64,000 nucleotides of DNA from Anaerococcus nagyae (GCF_017874535.1 NZ_JAGGLS010000001.1:62001-126000), one strand, 5' to 3'. Shown: positions 51,714-61,109, counted from the first letter of the stretch. The notes: a model not told the origin generated them from the sequence alone. Program-made: numbers and translations.

Positions 51714-52391
51714 TTAATACCTCTCATCAAAAACCTCATCTTCATACTTATTCCAAATCACAAAGCCTTGACTTTTTCCTTCTCCTCCATCCACACTCCA
51801 CAACTGGTCTAGCCTACTGTCTTCATTTGGGGCGTACTCATATGGAGTGCCTGGTATATAGAGGTAATAGTCAGCATCTGGCTTTATACCTAGGGCAAAG
51901 TCTACATTTATATAGATATCATCATACCTACCATTTTCAGATGTAATCTCAAAACTATCTAGCTTCATCTTGTACACATAGTCATTGACCTTTTCTATGA
52001 TCTTAAACTTTCCCTTAAAGTCAGAAGTATGGATCTCCTCACCTCTATGCCAGTTCCAAGCATAGTCAGTAAGACCTCCATCATATCCATCGTTTTTGAT
52101 CTTTCCAAAGTATGATCCAGTAAAATTCCCATCCTCTGTAAATTCTAGATTAGTCCAGCCAGTATCTTCTCCATAATTTCTTACAAGCTTTTGACTATCT
52201 AGCTTTTCAAAAAGATAATCACTAATAGAGGCAATATCCACATCACTACTTGACTCTTCTTTTGCCTCCTCTTCTACATTTACAGTTTTTGGCATATCAT
52301 TCTCTCCACCATTCTTACAAGCTACAAGAAAAGATAGAGAAAAAACCAGTAAAATTATTTTATTTTTCTTCATTTTTATATTCTTAATCAT
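51714..52391 (-). CDS. Lipoprotein of unknown function
   Basis: A 225-residue exported lipoprotein (LVFSLSFLVAC lipobox). The mature part is acidic and aromatic-rich (WTNLEFTEDGNFTGSYFGK; DYAWNWHRGEEIHTSDFKGK; LDQLWSVDGG), with a beta-sandwich look similar to DUF-type lipoproteins common in Gram-positive oral and gut anaerobes, but I cannot name the family. Neither the ATG at 52391 nor that at 52373 has a clear ribosome-binding site, so the exact start is uncertain. Confidence 0.65.
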   Translation of the reverse strand: MIKNIKMKKNKIILLVFSLSFLVACKNGGENDMPKTVNVEEEAKEESSSDVDIASISDYLFEKLDSQKLVRNYGEDTGWTNLEFTEDGNFTGSYFGKIKNDGYDGGLTDYAWNWHRGEEIHTSDFKGKFKIIEKVNDYVYKMKLDSFEITSENGRYDDIYINVDFALGIKPDADYYLYIPGTPYEYAPNEDSRLDQLWSVDGGEGKSQGFVIWNKYEDEVFDERY

Positions 52392-52581
52392 GTTAATACT
52401 ATATTATTTAAAATTATGGCCTCAATATGAGATAATGTTTATGATTGGATGAAGTTTGTTTTTAATTAAGAGTGATTACAACACTACCTACCGTTATTAT
52501 TGAAAAATTAGTTTTACCTCTTGTTGGTTGCTTTATGTGCTAGTTATATAGTTTATAAGTGCAAAAACAAGTAAAAGAAAA

Positions 52582-52732
52582 GGGCTGTTGCAAATCAGTA
52601 GATATCTATCGTTCCATCATTGGGGCACACTCTCAGAAAATTTGAGATTTAGCCCGCCGGCTCGTGGAGGCCAAATTTTTTGAGAGGGTGTTCGAATGAT
52701 TGTGGAACGATTTATCTATTTTGCAACATCCC
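52582..52732. repeat. Long imperfect inverted repeat (~65-bp arms), terminator-like
   Basis: The left arm begins GGGCTGTTGCAAAT and the right arm ends ATTTTGCAACATCCC. The arms stay complementary inward through TCGTTCCA/TGGAACGA, TCATT/AATGA and CACTCTCA.AAAATTTG/CAAATTTTTTGAGAGGGTG, around a GC-rich loop. CTTTTTTG follows. The CTGTTGCAAA ends match the IS6/IS26-type inverted repeat tip. The rest of 52392-52847 has no gene. Confidence 0.75.
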
Positions 52733-52847
52733 TTTTTTGATTCCTCTGGAGAATCATCGTACTCTATATTATCCTTGATACTTTCAAGGGCTTTTTTGGC
52801 TGGAAAGAGGTGGCTTCTCTTAAGATTATTATATCATTTTTACTTAT

Positions 52848-53214
52848 TTATTCAATATCAACTCCCTTATCCCTTAAGTTTTTCAAGCACTCTTTTAAAT
52901 ACTTTTCGTCATGGTCAGGATAAATTGGATAGGTCCAATCTAATTTTTTTATGGACTCGTATGGCTCTACTGACTTGCCCCCTATAAAGAGGATTGCGCC
53001 ATTTGCTATCAGAGCTATAGCCTCTTCTCTCCATTTCATCCATGATAAGCACATGGTACTGGTAGATCTTATAAGGACTATAGGTAAATACATAGTCCAT
53101 TACAAAATGCTTCTTCCCCTATCTCTTACCTCGTAAAGCAGCACACTCCCTATGTTGACCTAGTAATTGCTGGCGGGATAGGTCCTTTATCAAATCTTCA
53201 TGCCAAAGTCTCAT
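52848..53214 (-). pseudogene. Decayed TIGR02328-type (pyrimidine-dimer glycosylase-like) gene
   Basis: From ATG 53214 the frame reads MRLWHEDLIKDLSRQQLLGQ, continues through HRECAALRGKR, meets TAG at 53119-53121 where the family has Trp, then continues as GKKHFVMDYVFTYSPYKIYQ. A second lesion at the C5 run 52978-52982 shifts the frame; the rest (YPIYPDHDEKYLKECLKNLR) is in the next frame. The family resembles small DNA-glycosylase-like proteins. Two independent lesions indicate a pseudogene. Confidence 0.75.
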
Positions 53215-53290
53215 ATCCACTCCTTATCACTTTTTGAAAACATTATCCTATAAGGATTTTTACGATTATAAATAAATATATAAAAAGTCC

Positions 53291-53319
53291 TTGCAATATT
53301 TATAACTATGTCTTATAAT
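53291..53319 (+). promoter_or_regulatory. Promoter of the thi operon
   Basis: TTGCAA (53291-53296), 17-bp spacer, and TATAAT (53314-53319) lie directly before the riboswitch. Confidence 0.75.
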
Positions 53320-53327
53320 ATAGGTGA

Positions 53328-53424
53328 AGCTAGGGGTGCTTCATAGCTGAGAGACTTTGGTCAACCCTTAAAACTTGATGCGGCTAATACCGACGAAAGA
53401 AAGCTAATTATTAGGCTAAGTTTT
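53328..53424 (+). ncRNA. TPP riboswitch (THI element)
   Basis: The conserved thi-box parts are present in order: AGGGGTGCTTC, GCTGAGA, ACCCTT, and GATGCGGCTAATACCG followed by the closing CGAAAGAAAGC region. Thiamine pyrophosphate binding is expected to favour the terminator just downstream and shut off thiSFGH. Confidence 0.95.
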
Positions 53425-53450
53425 AAAGACTCTCTCAAGAGAGTCTTTTT
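53425..53450 (+). terminator. Riboswitch terminator
   Basis: AAAGACTCTC-TCAA-GAGAGTCTTT is a perfect 10-bp stem followed by TTATTTT. The upstream TTAGGCTAAGTTTTAAAG could form the competing antiterminator. Confidence 0.85.
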
Positions 53451-53506
53451 ATTTTATAACTTTTAAGTCTCTTAGAAATTAAATAAAGTTTTTGTTAGAG
53501 TGCTTT

Positions 53507-53558
53507 AAGCGCGAAGGGGCATACCACCACGGGTATGGTATTTCCTTCGCGCTTTTTT
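53507..53558 (+). terminator. Second intrinsic terminator before thiS
   Basis: AAGCGCGAAGG pairs with CCTTCGCGCTT, with an inner ATACCA/TATGGT stem, and is followed by TTTTTT. It ends 5 bases before the thiS Shine-Dalgarno, so any transcript that passes the riboswitch must read through this one too. Confidence 0.8.
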
Positions 53559-53576
53559 AATAAAGGAGGTGAAAAT

Positions 53577-53774
53577 ATGTTAAAAATAAATTCTAAAGAA
53601 ATACAATTTATAGAAAATGAAAGTTTGTATGAATTACTTAAAAGGAGTAACTTTAATCCAGATTTTGTAGCTGTGGAAGTTAATGAAAAGTTAGTCAAAA
53701 GAGAAAATTTTAAAGAATATATCTTAGAAGACACATCAAATGTCGAAGTATTTTCATTTGTAGGAGGAGGTTGA
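53577..53774 (+). CDS. thiS: Sulfur carrier protein ThiS
   Basis: A 65-residue ubiquitin-like sulfur carrier ending in the required diglycine (FSFVGGG). ThiF adenylates this tail so that a thiocarboxylate can be formed for thiazole synthesis by ThiG. ATG at 53577 is chosen because AAAGGAGG is 8 bases upstream. It is the first gene of the riboswitch-controlled operon, 1 bp before thiF. Confidence 0.92.
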   Translation: MLKINSKEIQFIENESLYELLKRSNFNPDFVAVEVNEKLVKRENFKEYILEDTSNVEVFSFVGGG

Positions 53775-53775
53775 T

Positions 53776-54390
53776 ATGGATGAAATTAGAGAGAAAGTGC
53801 TAAAAAGACAAGATCCTATAGTTAATGAAAAACTAAAAAATGCTAAAGTTTCTATTCTAGGTTGTGGTGGATTGGGGTCAAATATTGCTATGACCCTAGC
53901 CCGTAGTGGTATAGGAGAACTATTCTTATATGATTATGATATAGTGGAATATTCCAACCTCAACCGCCAAAATTATACACTTGATGAGCTTGGAGGAAGC
54001 AAGGCATATCTTACCAAAAAGAAAATAGAATCTACACTTCCCTATGTAAAATGCCATAGCAAAGACATATATTTAACAACAGAAAGTATGGATACTATTG
54101 TAGATAAAACAGATATATTTATAGAAGCCTTTGACAACAAAGAATCTAAAACTATGCTATTTGATTATTTTGTAGGTAGAAAAGACAAACTTCTCATCAC
54201 AGGATCAGGTGTCTCAGGACTTGGTGAACTTTCCGATATAAAGATAAAACAAATAGAAAATGTAACTATGATAGGTGATTTTAATTCGAATCCAAATGAT
54301 GGATTGTACCTAGCCTATGTTTCACTTATAGCAAATCTAGAAGCTCTAGTTGCTATAAAAATTATAAAAGGAGATTATAATGGAAAATAA
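53776..54390 (+). CDS. thiF: ThiS adenylyltransferase ThiF (short form)
   Basis: A 204-residue E1-like enzyme with the nucleotide-binding [10 protein letters not shown] motif, the acidic [15 protein letters not shown] loop with the catalytic Arg, and [11 protein letters not shown]. It lacks the paired CxxC zinc motifs of E. coli ThiF, as in the short clostridial form. It overlaps thiG by 11 bases. Confidence 0.9.
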   Translation: MDEIREKVLKRQDPIVNEKLKNAKVSILGCGGLGSNIAMTLARSGIGELFLYDYDIVEYSNLNRQNYTLDELGGSKAYLTKKKIESTLPYVKCHSKDIYLTTESMDTIVDKTDIFIEAFDNKESKTMLFDYFVGRKDKLLITGSGVSGLGELSDIKIKQIENVTMIGDFNSNPNDGLYLAYVSLIANLEALVAIKIIKGDYNGK

Positions 54391-55150
54391 AGATTATTTA
54401 GAACTTGGGGATAAGAAATTTACATCAAGATTCATACTAGGAAGCGGTAAATACTCTCCAGAACTCATAGATGCTGCCATCCAAAGTGCAGGGGCACAAA
54501 TGATAACAGTTGCTCTTAGACGTGCAAACACAAAAGATGTAGCCAATATCCTAAACTACATACCAAAAGATATCACAATTATCCCAAACACATCAGGAGC
54601 ACGCAATGCAGATGAAGCAATCAGAATTGCAAGACTAGCACGTGAAATGGGTTGTGGTAACTTTGTAAAAATCGAAATAATGAGAGATACCAAATATCTC
54701 TTACCAGACAATGCAGAAACTCTAAAAGCCACAGAAATTTTGGCCAAAGAAGACTTTGTTGTACTTCCATATATGTATCCTGACCTAAACTACGCTCGTG
54801 ATTTAAGAGATGCAGGAGCTTCTTCAATAATGCCACTTGCAAGTCCGATAGGATCAAACAAAGGCTTATCTACTAAAGACTTCATAAAAATAATCATAGA
54901 TGAAATCGACCTACCAGTTATAGTAGATGCAGGTATAGGAACACCATCCCAAGCTGCAGAAGCTATGGAAATGGGGGCTGCTGCAATTATGGCAAATACA
55001 GGTATAGCAAGTGCTGGAGATATAACTATGATGGCAGAAGCCTTCAAGTTAGGTATCCAAGGTGGTAGACTCGCATATCTATCTAAACCAGGCAGAATCT
55101 TAGACAAGGGTGCAGACCCATCAAGCCCACTAAGGGACTTTTTTGATTAA
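54380..55150 (+). CDS. thiG: Thiazole synthase ThiG
   Basis: A 256-residue TIM barrel that condenses 1-deoxyxylulose 5-phosphate, dehydroglycine and ThiS-thiocarboxylate to the thiazole. The start RFILGSGKY, the Schiff-base Lys in [19 protein letters not shown], the phosphate loops [11 protein letters not shown] and [12 protein letters not shown] are intact. Confidence 0.96.
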   Translation: MENKDYLELGDKKFTSRFILGSGKYSPELIDAAIQSAGAQMITVALRRANTKDVANILNYIPKDITIIPNTSGARNADEAIRIARLAREMGCGNFVKIEIMRDTKYLLPDNAETLKATEILAKEDFVVLPYMYPDLNYARDLRDAGASSIMPLASPIGSNKGLSTKDFIKIIIDEIDLPVIVDAGIGTPSQAAEAMEMGAAAIMANTGIASAGDITMMAEAFKLGIQGGRLAYLSKPGRILDKGADPSSPLRDFFD

Positions 55151-56312
55151 TATGAATATAAAAAGTGTAGAAGATTATTTCCCAGGAATGGATATAATCG
55201 ATTCAGATATAAAAGATAAAATTGATACTATATATGAGGAAGTCAAAAATAATGAAGTCAATGATGCTGATATAATATCATCTATGGAAAAAGAGAGTCT
55301 ATCCTATCAAGATTTTTATAATCTTCTAAATGATAAAGATGGAAAGTTCTTAGAAATTATGGGAGATAAGGCATATGAGAAGAGAATAAGATACTTTGGT
55401 AACAATGTTACTCTATTCTCCCCTATCTATATAGCAAACTATTGTGAAAACTCTTGTAAATATTGTGGATTTAGAGCACAAAGCGATATCAAAAGAGCTA
55501 AGCTTGACTTTGAAGAGATAGAAGCTGAGATGGCAGCACTTGCTGCAACTGGTATAGAAGATGTATTGATCCTTACAGGAGAAAGCGAAAAATTTTCATC
55601 AATAGACTATATAGCAAAAGCTTGCCAAATAGCTAAAAGATATTTTAAAGTAATTGGTATAGAAATATACCCAGCAAATGTTGATGATTATAAAAAATTA
55701 AGAGCAGCTGGTGCTGACTTTGTCACAGTTTTCCAAGAATCCTATAATAAAGAATACTACGATTTCTACCATCCAGCAGGACATAAAAGATCATTCTCTT
55801 ATAGGATAGATACTCAAGAAAGAGCTCTGATGGGCGGCATGAGAGGAGTAGGATTTGGAACACTATTTGGTCTTGGAAATCCTATAGAAGAAGCCTTCAA
55901 ATTGGGAATTCATGCAAGCCTAATTCAAAAGAAATATCCAGATGCAGAAATAGCCATATCTCTACCAAGAATAAGACCTACCCATGGAGCAGATGAAAGC
56001 CTTATATTTGAAAATATAATAGACGATAAGAAATTTTTCCAAATACTATTAGCAATTAGAATATTCTTGCCATATGCATCCATAACCTTATCTACTAGAG
56101 AATCAAGAAACTTTAGAAACCTAACTGTAAAATATGCAGCTACAAAAGTATCTGCATCAGTAGACACTTCTATAGGTCACAGATCTAAGAAAAGCGAAAA
56201 TGGTGGCGGAAGTCAATTTGAAATAGATGATAAAAGAAGCACTGATGATGTAGTAAATGACCTCAAAGATATAGGTATGACCGCTGTTTTTACTGACTAT
56301 ATAAATTTATAA
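55143..56312 (+). CDS. thiH: 2-iminoacetate synthase ThiH
   Basis: A 389-residue radical-SAM tyrosine lyase that makes dehydroglycine in anaerobes. The cluster motif is [10 protein letters not shown]. Others are [28 protein letters not shown] and [12 protein letters not shown]. The TTG at 55143 has AAGGGA 5 bases upstream and overlaps thiG; the ATG at 55152 is an alternative. It ends the thi operon. thiC, thiD and thiE are not in the window. Confidence 0.95.
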   Translation: MINMNIKSVEDYFPGMDIIDSDIKDKIDTIYEEVKNNEVNDADIISSMEKESLSYQDFYNLLNDKDGKFLEIMGDKAYEKRIRYFGNNVTLFSPIYIANYCENSCKYCGFRAQSDIKRAKLDFEEIEAEMAALAATGIEDVLILTGESEKFSSIDYIAKACQIAKRYFKVIGIEIYPANVDDYKKLRAAGADFVTVFQESYNKEYYDFYHPAGHKRSFSYRIDTQERALMGGMRGVGFGTLFGLGNPIEEAFKLGIHASLIQKKYPDAEIAISLPRIRPTHGADESLIFENIIDDKKFFQILLAIRIFLPYASITLSTRESRNFRNLTVKYAATKVSASVDTSIGHRSKKSENGGGSQFEIDDKRSTDDVVNDLKDIGMTAVFTDYINL

Positions 56313-56334
56313 TAAGCTATAATATAAACATTAA

Positions 56335-57835
56335 CACCTAACTTAGAGACCTCTCCGCTTCGGTCGAGGTGGAGTGGATGAAGATTTCAACATATTAATT
56401 CTTATTTCGAAAAACTTATATAAAGTGCAAAAGGCAACCATCTCGACTAAATGAGCGTAGCGAATGCATGGAGAGATCTCTATTTTAATTGTATGAGCAA
56501 ATTTATACTTTAAGCTTAAAAACCTCTCCACTTCGGTCGAGGTGGACATAGGATGCAGTGATCTAGGTGGATAGAGCTGAAACAGTCTAAGTTGAAAAAC
56601 TAGATAGTTACCGAATTAGTTCTTATTTCGAAAAACTTATATAAAGTGTAAAAGGCAACCATCTCGACTAAATGAGCGTAGCGAATGCATGGAGAGATCT
56701 CTATTTTAATTGTATGAACAAATTTATACTTTAAGCTTAAAGACCCCTCCACTTCGGTCGAGGTGGACATAGGATGCAGTGATCTAGGTGGATAGAGCTG
56801 AAACAGTCTAAGTTGAAAAACTAGATAGTTACCGAATTAGTTCTTATTTCGAAAAACTTATATAAAGTGTAAAAGGCAACCATCTCGACTAAATGAGCGT
56901 AGCGAATGCATGGAGAGATCTCTATTTTAATTGTATGAGCAAATTTATACTCTAAGCTTAAAGACCTCTCCACTTCGGTCGAGGTGGACATGGGATGCAG
57001 TGATCTAGGTGGATAGAGCTGAAACAGTCTAAGTTGAAAAACTAGATAGTTACCGAATTAGTTCTTATTTCGAAAAACTTATACAATGTGTAAAAGGCAA
57101 CCATATCGACTAAATGAGCGTAGCGAATGCATGGAGAGATCTCTATTTTATTGTATGAGCAAATTTATACTCTAAGCTTAAAGACCTCTCCACTTCGGTC
57201 GAGGTGGAGTGGATGAAGATTTCAACATATTAATTCTTATTTCGGAAAACTTATATAATGTGCAAAAGGCAACCATCTCGACTAAATGAGCGTAGCGAAT
57301 GCATGGAGAGATCTCTATTTTAATTGTATGAACAAATTTATACTTTAAGCTTAAAGACCCCTCCACTTCGGTCGAGGTGGACATAGGATGCAGTGATCTA
57401 GGTGGATAGAGCTGAAACAGTCTAAGTTGAAAAACTAGATAGTTACCGAATTAGTTCTTATTTCGAAAAACTTATACAATGTGTAAAAGGCAACCATCTC
57501 GACTAAATGAGCGTAGCGAATGCATGGAGAGATCTCTATTTTAATTGTATGAACAAATTTATACTTTAAGCTTAAAGACCCCTCCACTTCGGTCGAGGTG
57601 GACATAGGATGCAGTGATCTAGGTGGATAGAGCTGAAACAGTCTAAGTTGAAAAACTAGATAGTTACCGAATTAGTTCTTATTTCGAAAAACTTATATAA
57701 AGTGTAAAAGGCAACCATCTCGACTAAATGAGCGTAGCGAATGCATGGAGAGATCTCTATTTTAATTGTATGAGCAAATTTATACTCTAAGCTTAAAGAC
57801 CTCTCCACTTCGGTCTAGGTGCATATAGCCGAAAC
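56335..57835. repeat. Seven-unit tandem palindrome array (221-bp and 172-bp units)
   Basis: The landmark TCTCGACTAAATGAGCG recurs at 56441, 56662, 56883, 57104, 57276, 57497 and 57718: spacings 221, 221, 221, 172, 221, 221. Each unit has ACCTCTCCACTTCGGTCGAGG, the landmark, and GCATGGAGAGATCTC. The spacer is of two kinds: a long one containing GATGCAGTGATCTAGGTGG and GAAACAGTCTAAGTTG, and a short one with GAAGATTTCAACATATT before units 1 and 5. The small minus-strand frames inside (56343-56549, 57178-57384) are by-products of the repeat. This fills the gap between thiH and the next gene. Confidence 0.95.
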
Positions 57836-57895
57836 AGTAGGTGAGTGTATTATTATAATCATGATTCAGACAAAAAGCTTAAATCTAATTTTAAA

Positions 57896-57929
57896 AAGCT
57901 CCCAAGTCCTAAAATAGACTTGGGAGCTT
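57896..57929 (-). terminator. Terminator after the CPBP protease gene
   Basis: AAGCTCCCAAGTC pairs with GACTTGGGAGCTT around an 8-base loop. TTTTTAAAAT follows on the minus strand. Confidence 0.85.
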
Positions 57930-57931
57930 CC

Positions 57932-58729
57932 TTATTTACAAATTGATTTTTTTCTCCTATAAAGATAGTACACTATAAAGATCATAATTATATTAATGAT
58001 AAATACAAAAATACTACCTTCCATCTTAAAACCACCACCAGATATAAGCTGATTTCCAGTTATTTTTATATTATATAAATGAGGATAATCATCCGCTAAG
58101 GAAACTGTACCAAAGATAATACCGCCAAAAGTATTCCATATGAAATGCATAATTACTGGAATAACTAGGGAATTGCTATACTCCAAAATAATAGTCATAA
58201 GTAAAGACATAGTTATTACATTGATAACAGCTATAGGTCCAGCCTCAAATGCTCCTCCATGCATAAAGGTAAATATCAAAGTAGTAACAATACTTGCAGC
58301 CCACAGATTGTATTCCCTTTTTATTAGTTGATAAATATAACCCCTAGCCAAAAGCTCTTGCATAATAGTATTTATAAAAGCCGAAAATATCCAAAGTGGG
58401 AGCATATCTATAGAATTTTTGCTTGATATTTCTAAATATCCAAATACTTTAAGTAAACAAAATGGTAAAAAGAACCAAATAAATCCAGCTAGTATAGCTA
58501 ATACTAAATCTTTGATAGACTTATTATAAGGAAATACAATTATATTATCCTTATCCGTCCTATAAAATATATATGTAATTATTATAATTGCAGCAAAAGA
58601 GATCAATTCTGCTACAAAACGCCATTTAGCATCATCAAGACTATCTGGTATGGGAATCAATACAGATAAAACTAGCCATGTCACAAAAAATATAATAGAT
58701 TTTAAAATAGTTTTCATTAATTTTTCCAT
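57932..58729 (-). CDS. CPBP-family intramembrane metalloprotease
   Basis: A 265-residue membrane protein with about eight hydrophobic segments and the three Abi/CPBP motifs: QELLARGYIY (ExxxR type), TFMHGG (FxxxH) and MHFIWNTFGG (HxxxN). The first motif has QE rather than EE. Homologues process prenylated or peptide substrates or give bacteriocin self-immunity. Either ATG 58729 or 58717 may be the start. It is monocistronic. It lies beside the capsule locus but on its own terminator, so a functional link is not implied. Confidence 0.82.
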   Translation of the reverse strand: MEKLMKTILKSIIFFVTWLVLSVLIPIPDSLDDAKWRFVAELISFAAIIIITYIFYRTDKDNIIVFPYNKSIKDLVLAILAGFIWFFLPFCLLKVFGYLEISSKNSIDMLPLWIFSAFINTIMQELLARGYIYQLIKREYNLWAASIVTTLIFTFMHGGAFEAGPIAVINVITMSLLMTIILEYSNSLVIPVIMHFIWNTFGGIIFGTVSLADDYPHLYNIKITGNQLISGGGFKMEGSIFVFIINIIMIFIVYYLYRRKKSICK

Positions 58730-58994
58730 AAAATTACTATACTAATTAATTTTTAGAACACAATAGAAGTAAATAATAAAATATATTGATCTATAAATCA
58801 AATATATTAATTTATTGTTTACTTTTCTACTACTTATTCATTTACATATAAAGATTACTTTAAGCATTACCTATATAGCTTACTTCCAAATTCCACTACC
58901 TCCAACTCCTCCTTACCAGCTAAGTCTATTCCTAATACCAGCTCAGCTAATTCACATCATATCGGCAAATTAATCATACAATCTCCCGATTACT

Positions 58995-59075
58995 CACTCC
59001 AACTCGACCAATTATTCACTCCACCTCGACCAATTATTCACTCCACCTCGACCGAAGCGGAGAGGTCTCTTAAAT
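58995..59075. repeat. Short tandem 22-bp repeats ending in a palindrome half
   Basis: CACTCCAMCTCGACCAATTATT occurs at 58995 and 59017, and its first 15 bases again at 59039, where they run into CTCGACCGAAGCGGAGAGGTCTC, a half of the dispersed repeat. The preceding 58730-58994 is AT-rich with no gene seen. Confidence 0.8.
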
Positions 59076-59110
59076 TCAAAATAATTGCTCATATATTTAT
59101 AAATTCAAAA

Positions 59111-59148
59111 AACTACCAAGCAAAACCCATGAGTTTCAATTGGTAGTT
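59111..59148 (-). terminator. Terminator of the capsule operon
   Basis: AACTACCAA pairs with TTGGTAGTT across a 20-base loop, with TTTTTTG on the minus strand. It lies 5 bp past the SH3 lipoprotein stop. Confidence 0.75.
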
Positions 59149-59152
59149 CAAA

Positions 59153-59674
59153 TTAATTATTAACTTCTTGAAGCAAATCCTTTACAACATAGCCAGTTTT
59201 ACCTTGGTATTCTAGCTTCACCCAAGCCTTTCCATTAGCTTCTAATTCTTCCAATGCCTCAAATTCTGTACCTAAATCTATAGCTGTGATAATATTATCT
59301 GCATTAGTATTAGGATCAGTTCTTAAGTTTAGGGAACTTGTCGCCTTGTATTTTTTCTTATTATTGCTATTGTTTGCGTTATTATCCTTATTATTTTCAT
59401 TAGGATTTTTCTTATCTTCTTCTTTTGCTTGATCATTATTACCATTCTGATCTTTATTTTTTTCTTGATTTTGATTATTAGACGCTTGCTGATTATCCTG
59501 ATTTTCTTTTTTATCTGCTTGATTATTTGTATCATTGCTGTCTTTAGCATCTTCCTCTTTGTCAAAAACAGAATCTACCTTGACATTTTTGCTCTCATAA
59601 TGGTCTTCTTCTTTATTACAAGCGGCAAGACTTAATAGAATCATTGCAGAATAAATTAAATTTTTAGCTTTCAT
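59153..59674 (-). CDS. SH3b-domain lipoprotein in the capsule operon
   Basis: A ~173-residue lipoprotein: lipobox LLSLAAC, then ~75 residues of Asn/Lys/Asp/Gln-rich linker, then a bacterial SH3 domain at the C-terminus (SSLNLRTDPNTNADNIITAI, AWVKLEYQGKTGYVVKDLL) of the type that binds cell-wall peptides. ATG 59674 is chosen because GGAG lies just upstream; it overlaps the cpsB stop (ATGA). Its place as last gene suggests that it helps to hold capsule or the synthesis complex at the wall; this is inference. The linker's coding DNA is low-complexity. Confidence 0.8.
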   Translation of the reverse strand: MKAKNLIYSAMILLSLAACNKEEDHYESKNVKVDSVFDKEEDAKDSNDTNNQADKKENQDNQQASNNQNQEKNKDQNGNNDQAKEEDKKNPNENNKDNNANNSNNKKKYKATSSLNLRTDPNTNADNIITAIDLGTEFEALEELEANGKAWVKLEYQGKTGYVVKDLLQEVNN

Positions 59675-60447
59675 TTTCTTCTCCAAAAATTAAATATCCC
59701 CTTTTTTTCTCTTTTCTCTGGCTTTATTATCTTATCATACTCACTTGATATAAATTCATCATTTATAACCTTAGCTGGATTGATAGTTGAAAGTATCTCA
59801 AATCTTTCTTCTGAGACGATTTTTAGAATCTCATCCTTATATGCTCTAATATCAGGATTTCTCCATTCAGATTGATGAGAATCCGTTCCTATTATATGAA
59901 CCATATTTCTTTCTAAAAGCTCTCTAGTAATCTCATAATTAGACTTAATAGATGAATAGTTTATTTGTATAAGAGCCCCCATTTTTATAAAATCTTCCAA
60001 CCATTCTATATTATTTTCTACATAGGGATATCTTTCCACATGAGCTATGATTGGAACATATCCTTCAAGCTCTAAATTATAGAACAAATCCTTCAAAAAA
60101 GTGGGTTTATTTACAAAAGATAGCTCACAAAGCACATATCTAGAGTTATTAAGAGTAAGCAAATCTCCACTCTTAATTTTTTTTATCATGTCAAGCTCAA
60201 CTTGAATTTCATGACCTGGATAGACTTTAAAATCTAAAGTTCGTTTTTCAATCTCATCATTTATAATAGAAACTTTTTCTTTTATCTCGTTAGCATCTAC
60301 CGTATATCTTGACTTATCATAGTGGCTTGTAGCTATTATCTGGTCAAATCCAGCTTTTTTATAAAGCTCAACCATCTTAATACTTTCATCAAGATTACGA
60401 GAGCCATCATCAACTCCATATACGATATGATTGTGTATATCTATCAT
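59671..60447 (-). CDS. cpsB: CpsB/CapC-type PHP tyrosine-protein phosphatase
   Basis: A 258-residue manganese-dependent PHP phosphatase that dephosphorylates the CpsD kinase. The metal motifs are DIHNHIVYGVDDGS at the N-terminus, TSHYDKSRY, the PGHEIQVE region, IIAHVERYPYV and GTDSHQSEWR. It overlaps cpsD by 1 base and the SH3 gene by 4 bases. Confidence 0.92.
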   Translation of the reverse strand: MIDIHNHIVYGVDDGSRNLDESIKMVELYKKAGFDQIIATSHYDKSRYTVDANEIKEKVSIINDEIEKRTLDFKVYPGHEIQVELDMIKKIKSGDLLTLNNSRYVLCELSFVNKPTFLKDLFYNLELEGYVPIIAHVERYPYVENNIEWLEDFIKMGALIQINYSSIKSNYEITRELLERNMVHIIGTDSHQSEWRNPDIRAYKDEILKIVSEERFEILSTINPAKVINDEFISSEYDKIIKPEKREKKGIFNFWRRK

Positions 60448-61103
60448 TAATAATAATTCCCATACTTTTTATGTTTCATAGGCACATGAGTAAGTACAGT
60501 ACCTAAGATATTAGCATCTACTTTTTTGAGATTATCCAAAGCTTGAACTATCTCTTCTCTTTTAGTATCAGAAGATTTGATAGCAAAAATAACTCCATCA
60601 CATAGGGTAGATACAATAGATGCATCTGTAAATAGTCCTGCTGGAGGAGTATCTATAAATACATAGTCATAGATATCAGAAAGTTGTTCAACTAAGTTCT
60701 TATATGCTTTAGAGGCCAAAATCTCAGCAGGATTTGGTGGTATAGGACCAGTAAAGATCATGTCAAAATTTTCTTGGTCAGGATCAGTATTAATTATCCT
60801 AGAATAATCAACCTTTCCTGTCAAATAATTGGTAAGACCAATATTATTATCCACACCAGATATCAAAGGAATAGTAGGCTTTCTAAGGTCGCAGTCAAGT
60901 AATATTACTTTATCGCCATTTTCCGCAAAAGATTTAGCCAAATTGTATATAATAGTAGACTTACCCTCTGCTGGCTTTGCAGATGTTATAGATATAACCT
61001 TATTCTTCTTATCAACTCCACTAAATTGTATATTAGTTCTTACTGAACGTATAGCTTCATCATACATAGATGAGCTGTAGTAACCATAATTTTTCTTTGC
61101 CAT
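60447..61103 (-). CDS. cpsD: CpsD/CapB-type autophosphorylating tyrosine kinase
   Basis: A 218-residue BY-kinase. Walker A is SAKPAEGKST, Walker A' is LLDCDLRKP, and Walker B is YVFIDTPPAG. The C-terminal tyrosine cluster is short (KYGNYY). It works with the CpsC membrane activator to control capsule chain length and export. It is 6 bp after cpsC and overlaps cpsB by 1 base. Confidence 0.93.
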   Translation of the reverse strand: MAKKNYGYYSSSMYDEAIRSVRTNIQFSGVDKKNKVISITSAKPAEGKSTIIYNLAKSFAENGDKVILLDCDLRKPTIPLISGVDNNIGLTNYLTGKVDYSRIINTDPDQENFDMIFTGPIPPNPAEILASKAYKNLVEQLSDIYDYVFIDTPPAGLFTDASIVSTLCDGVIFAIKSSDTKREEIVQALDNLKKVDANILGTVLTHVPMKHKKYGNYY

Positions 61104-61109
61104 AATCTC

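Noticed and set aside
56343-56549. Small minus-strand reading frame, repeated at 57178-57384
   Set aside because: It is a by-product of the tandem repeat, with no ribosome-binding site, and is found only inside repeat units.
56335-57835. Possible CRISPR array
   Set aside because: Units are 172-221 bp and repeats extend over nearly the whole unit, with no short unique spacers and no cas genes nearby.
59329-59565. Lysine/isoleucine-rich minus-strand frame
   Set aside because: It is a shadow of the low-complexity linker of the SH3 lipoprotein gene in another frame.
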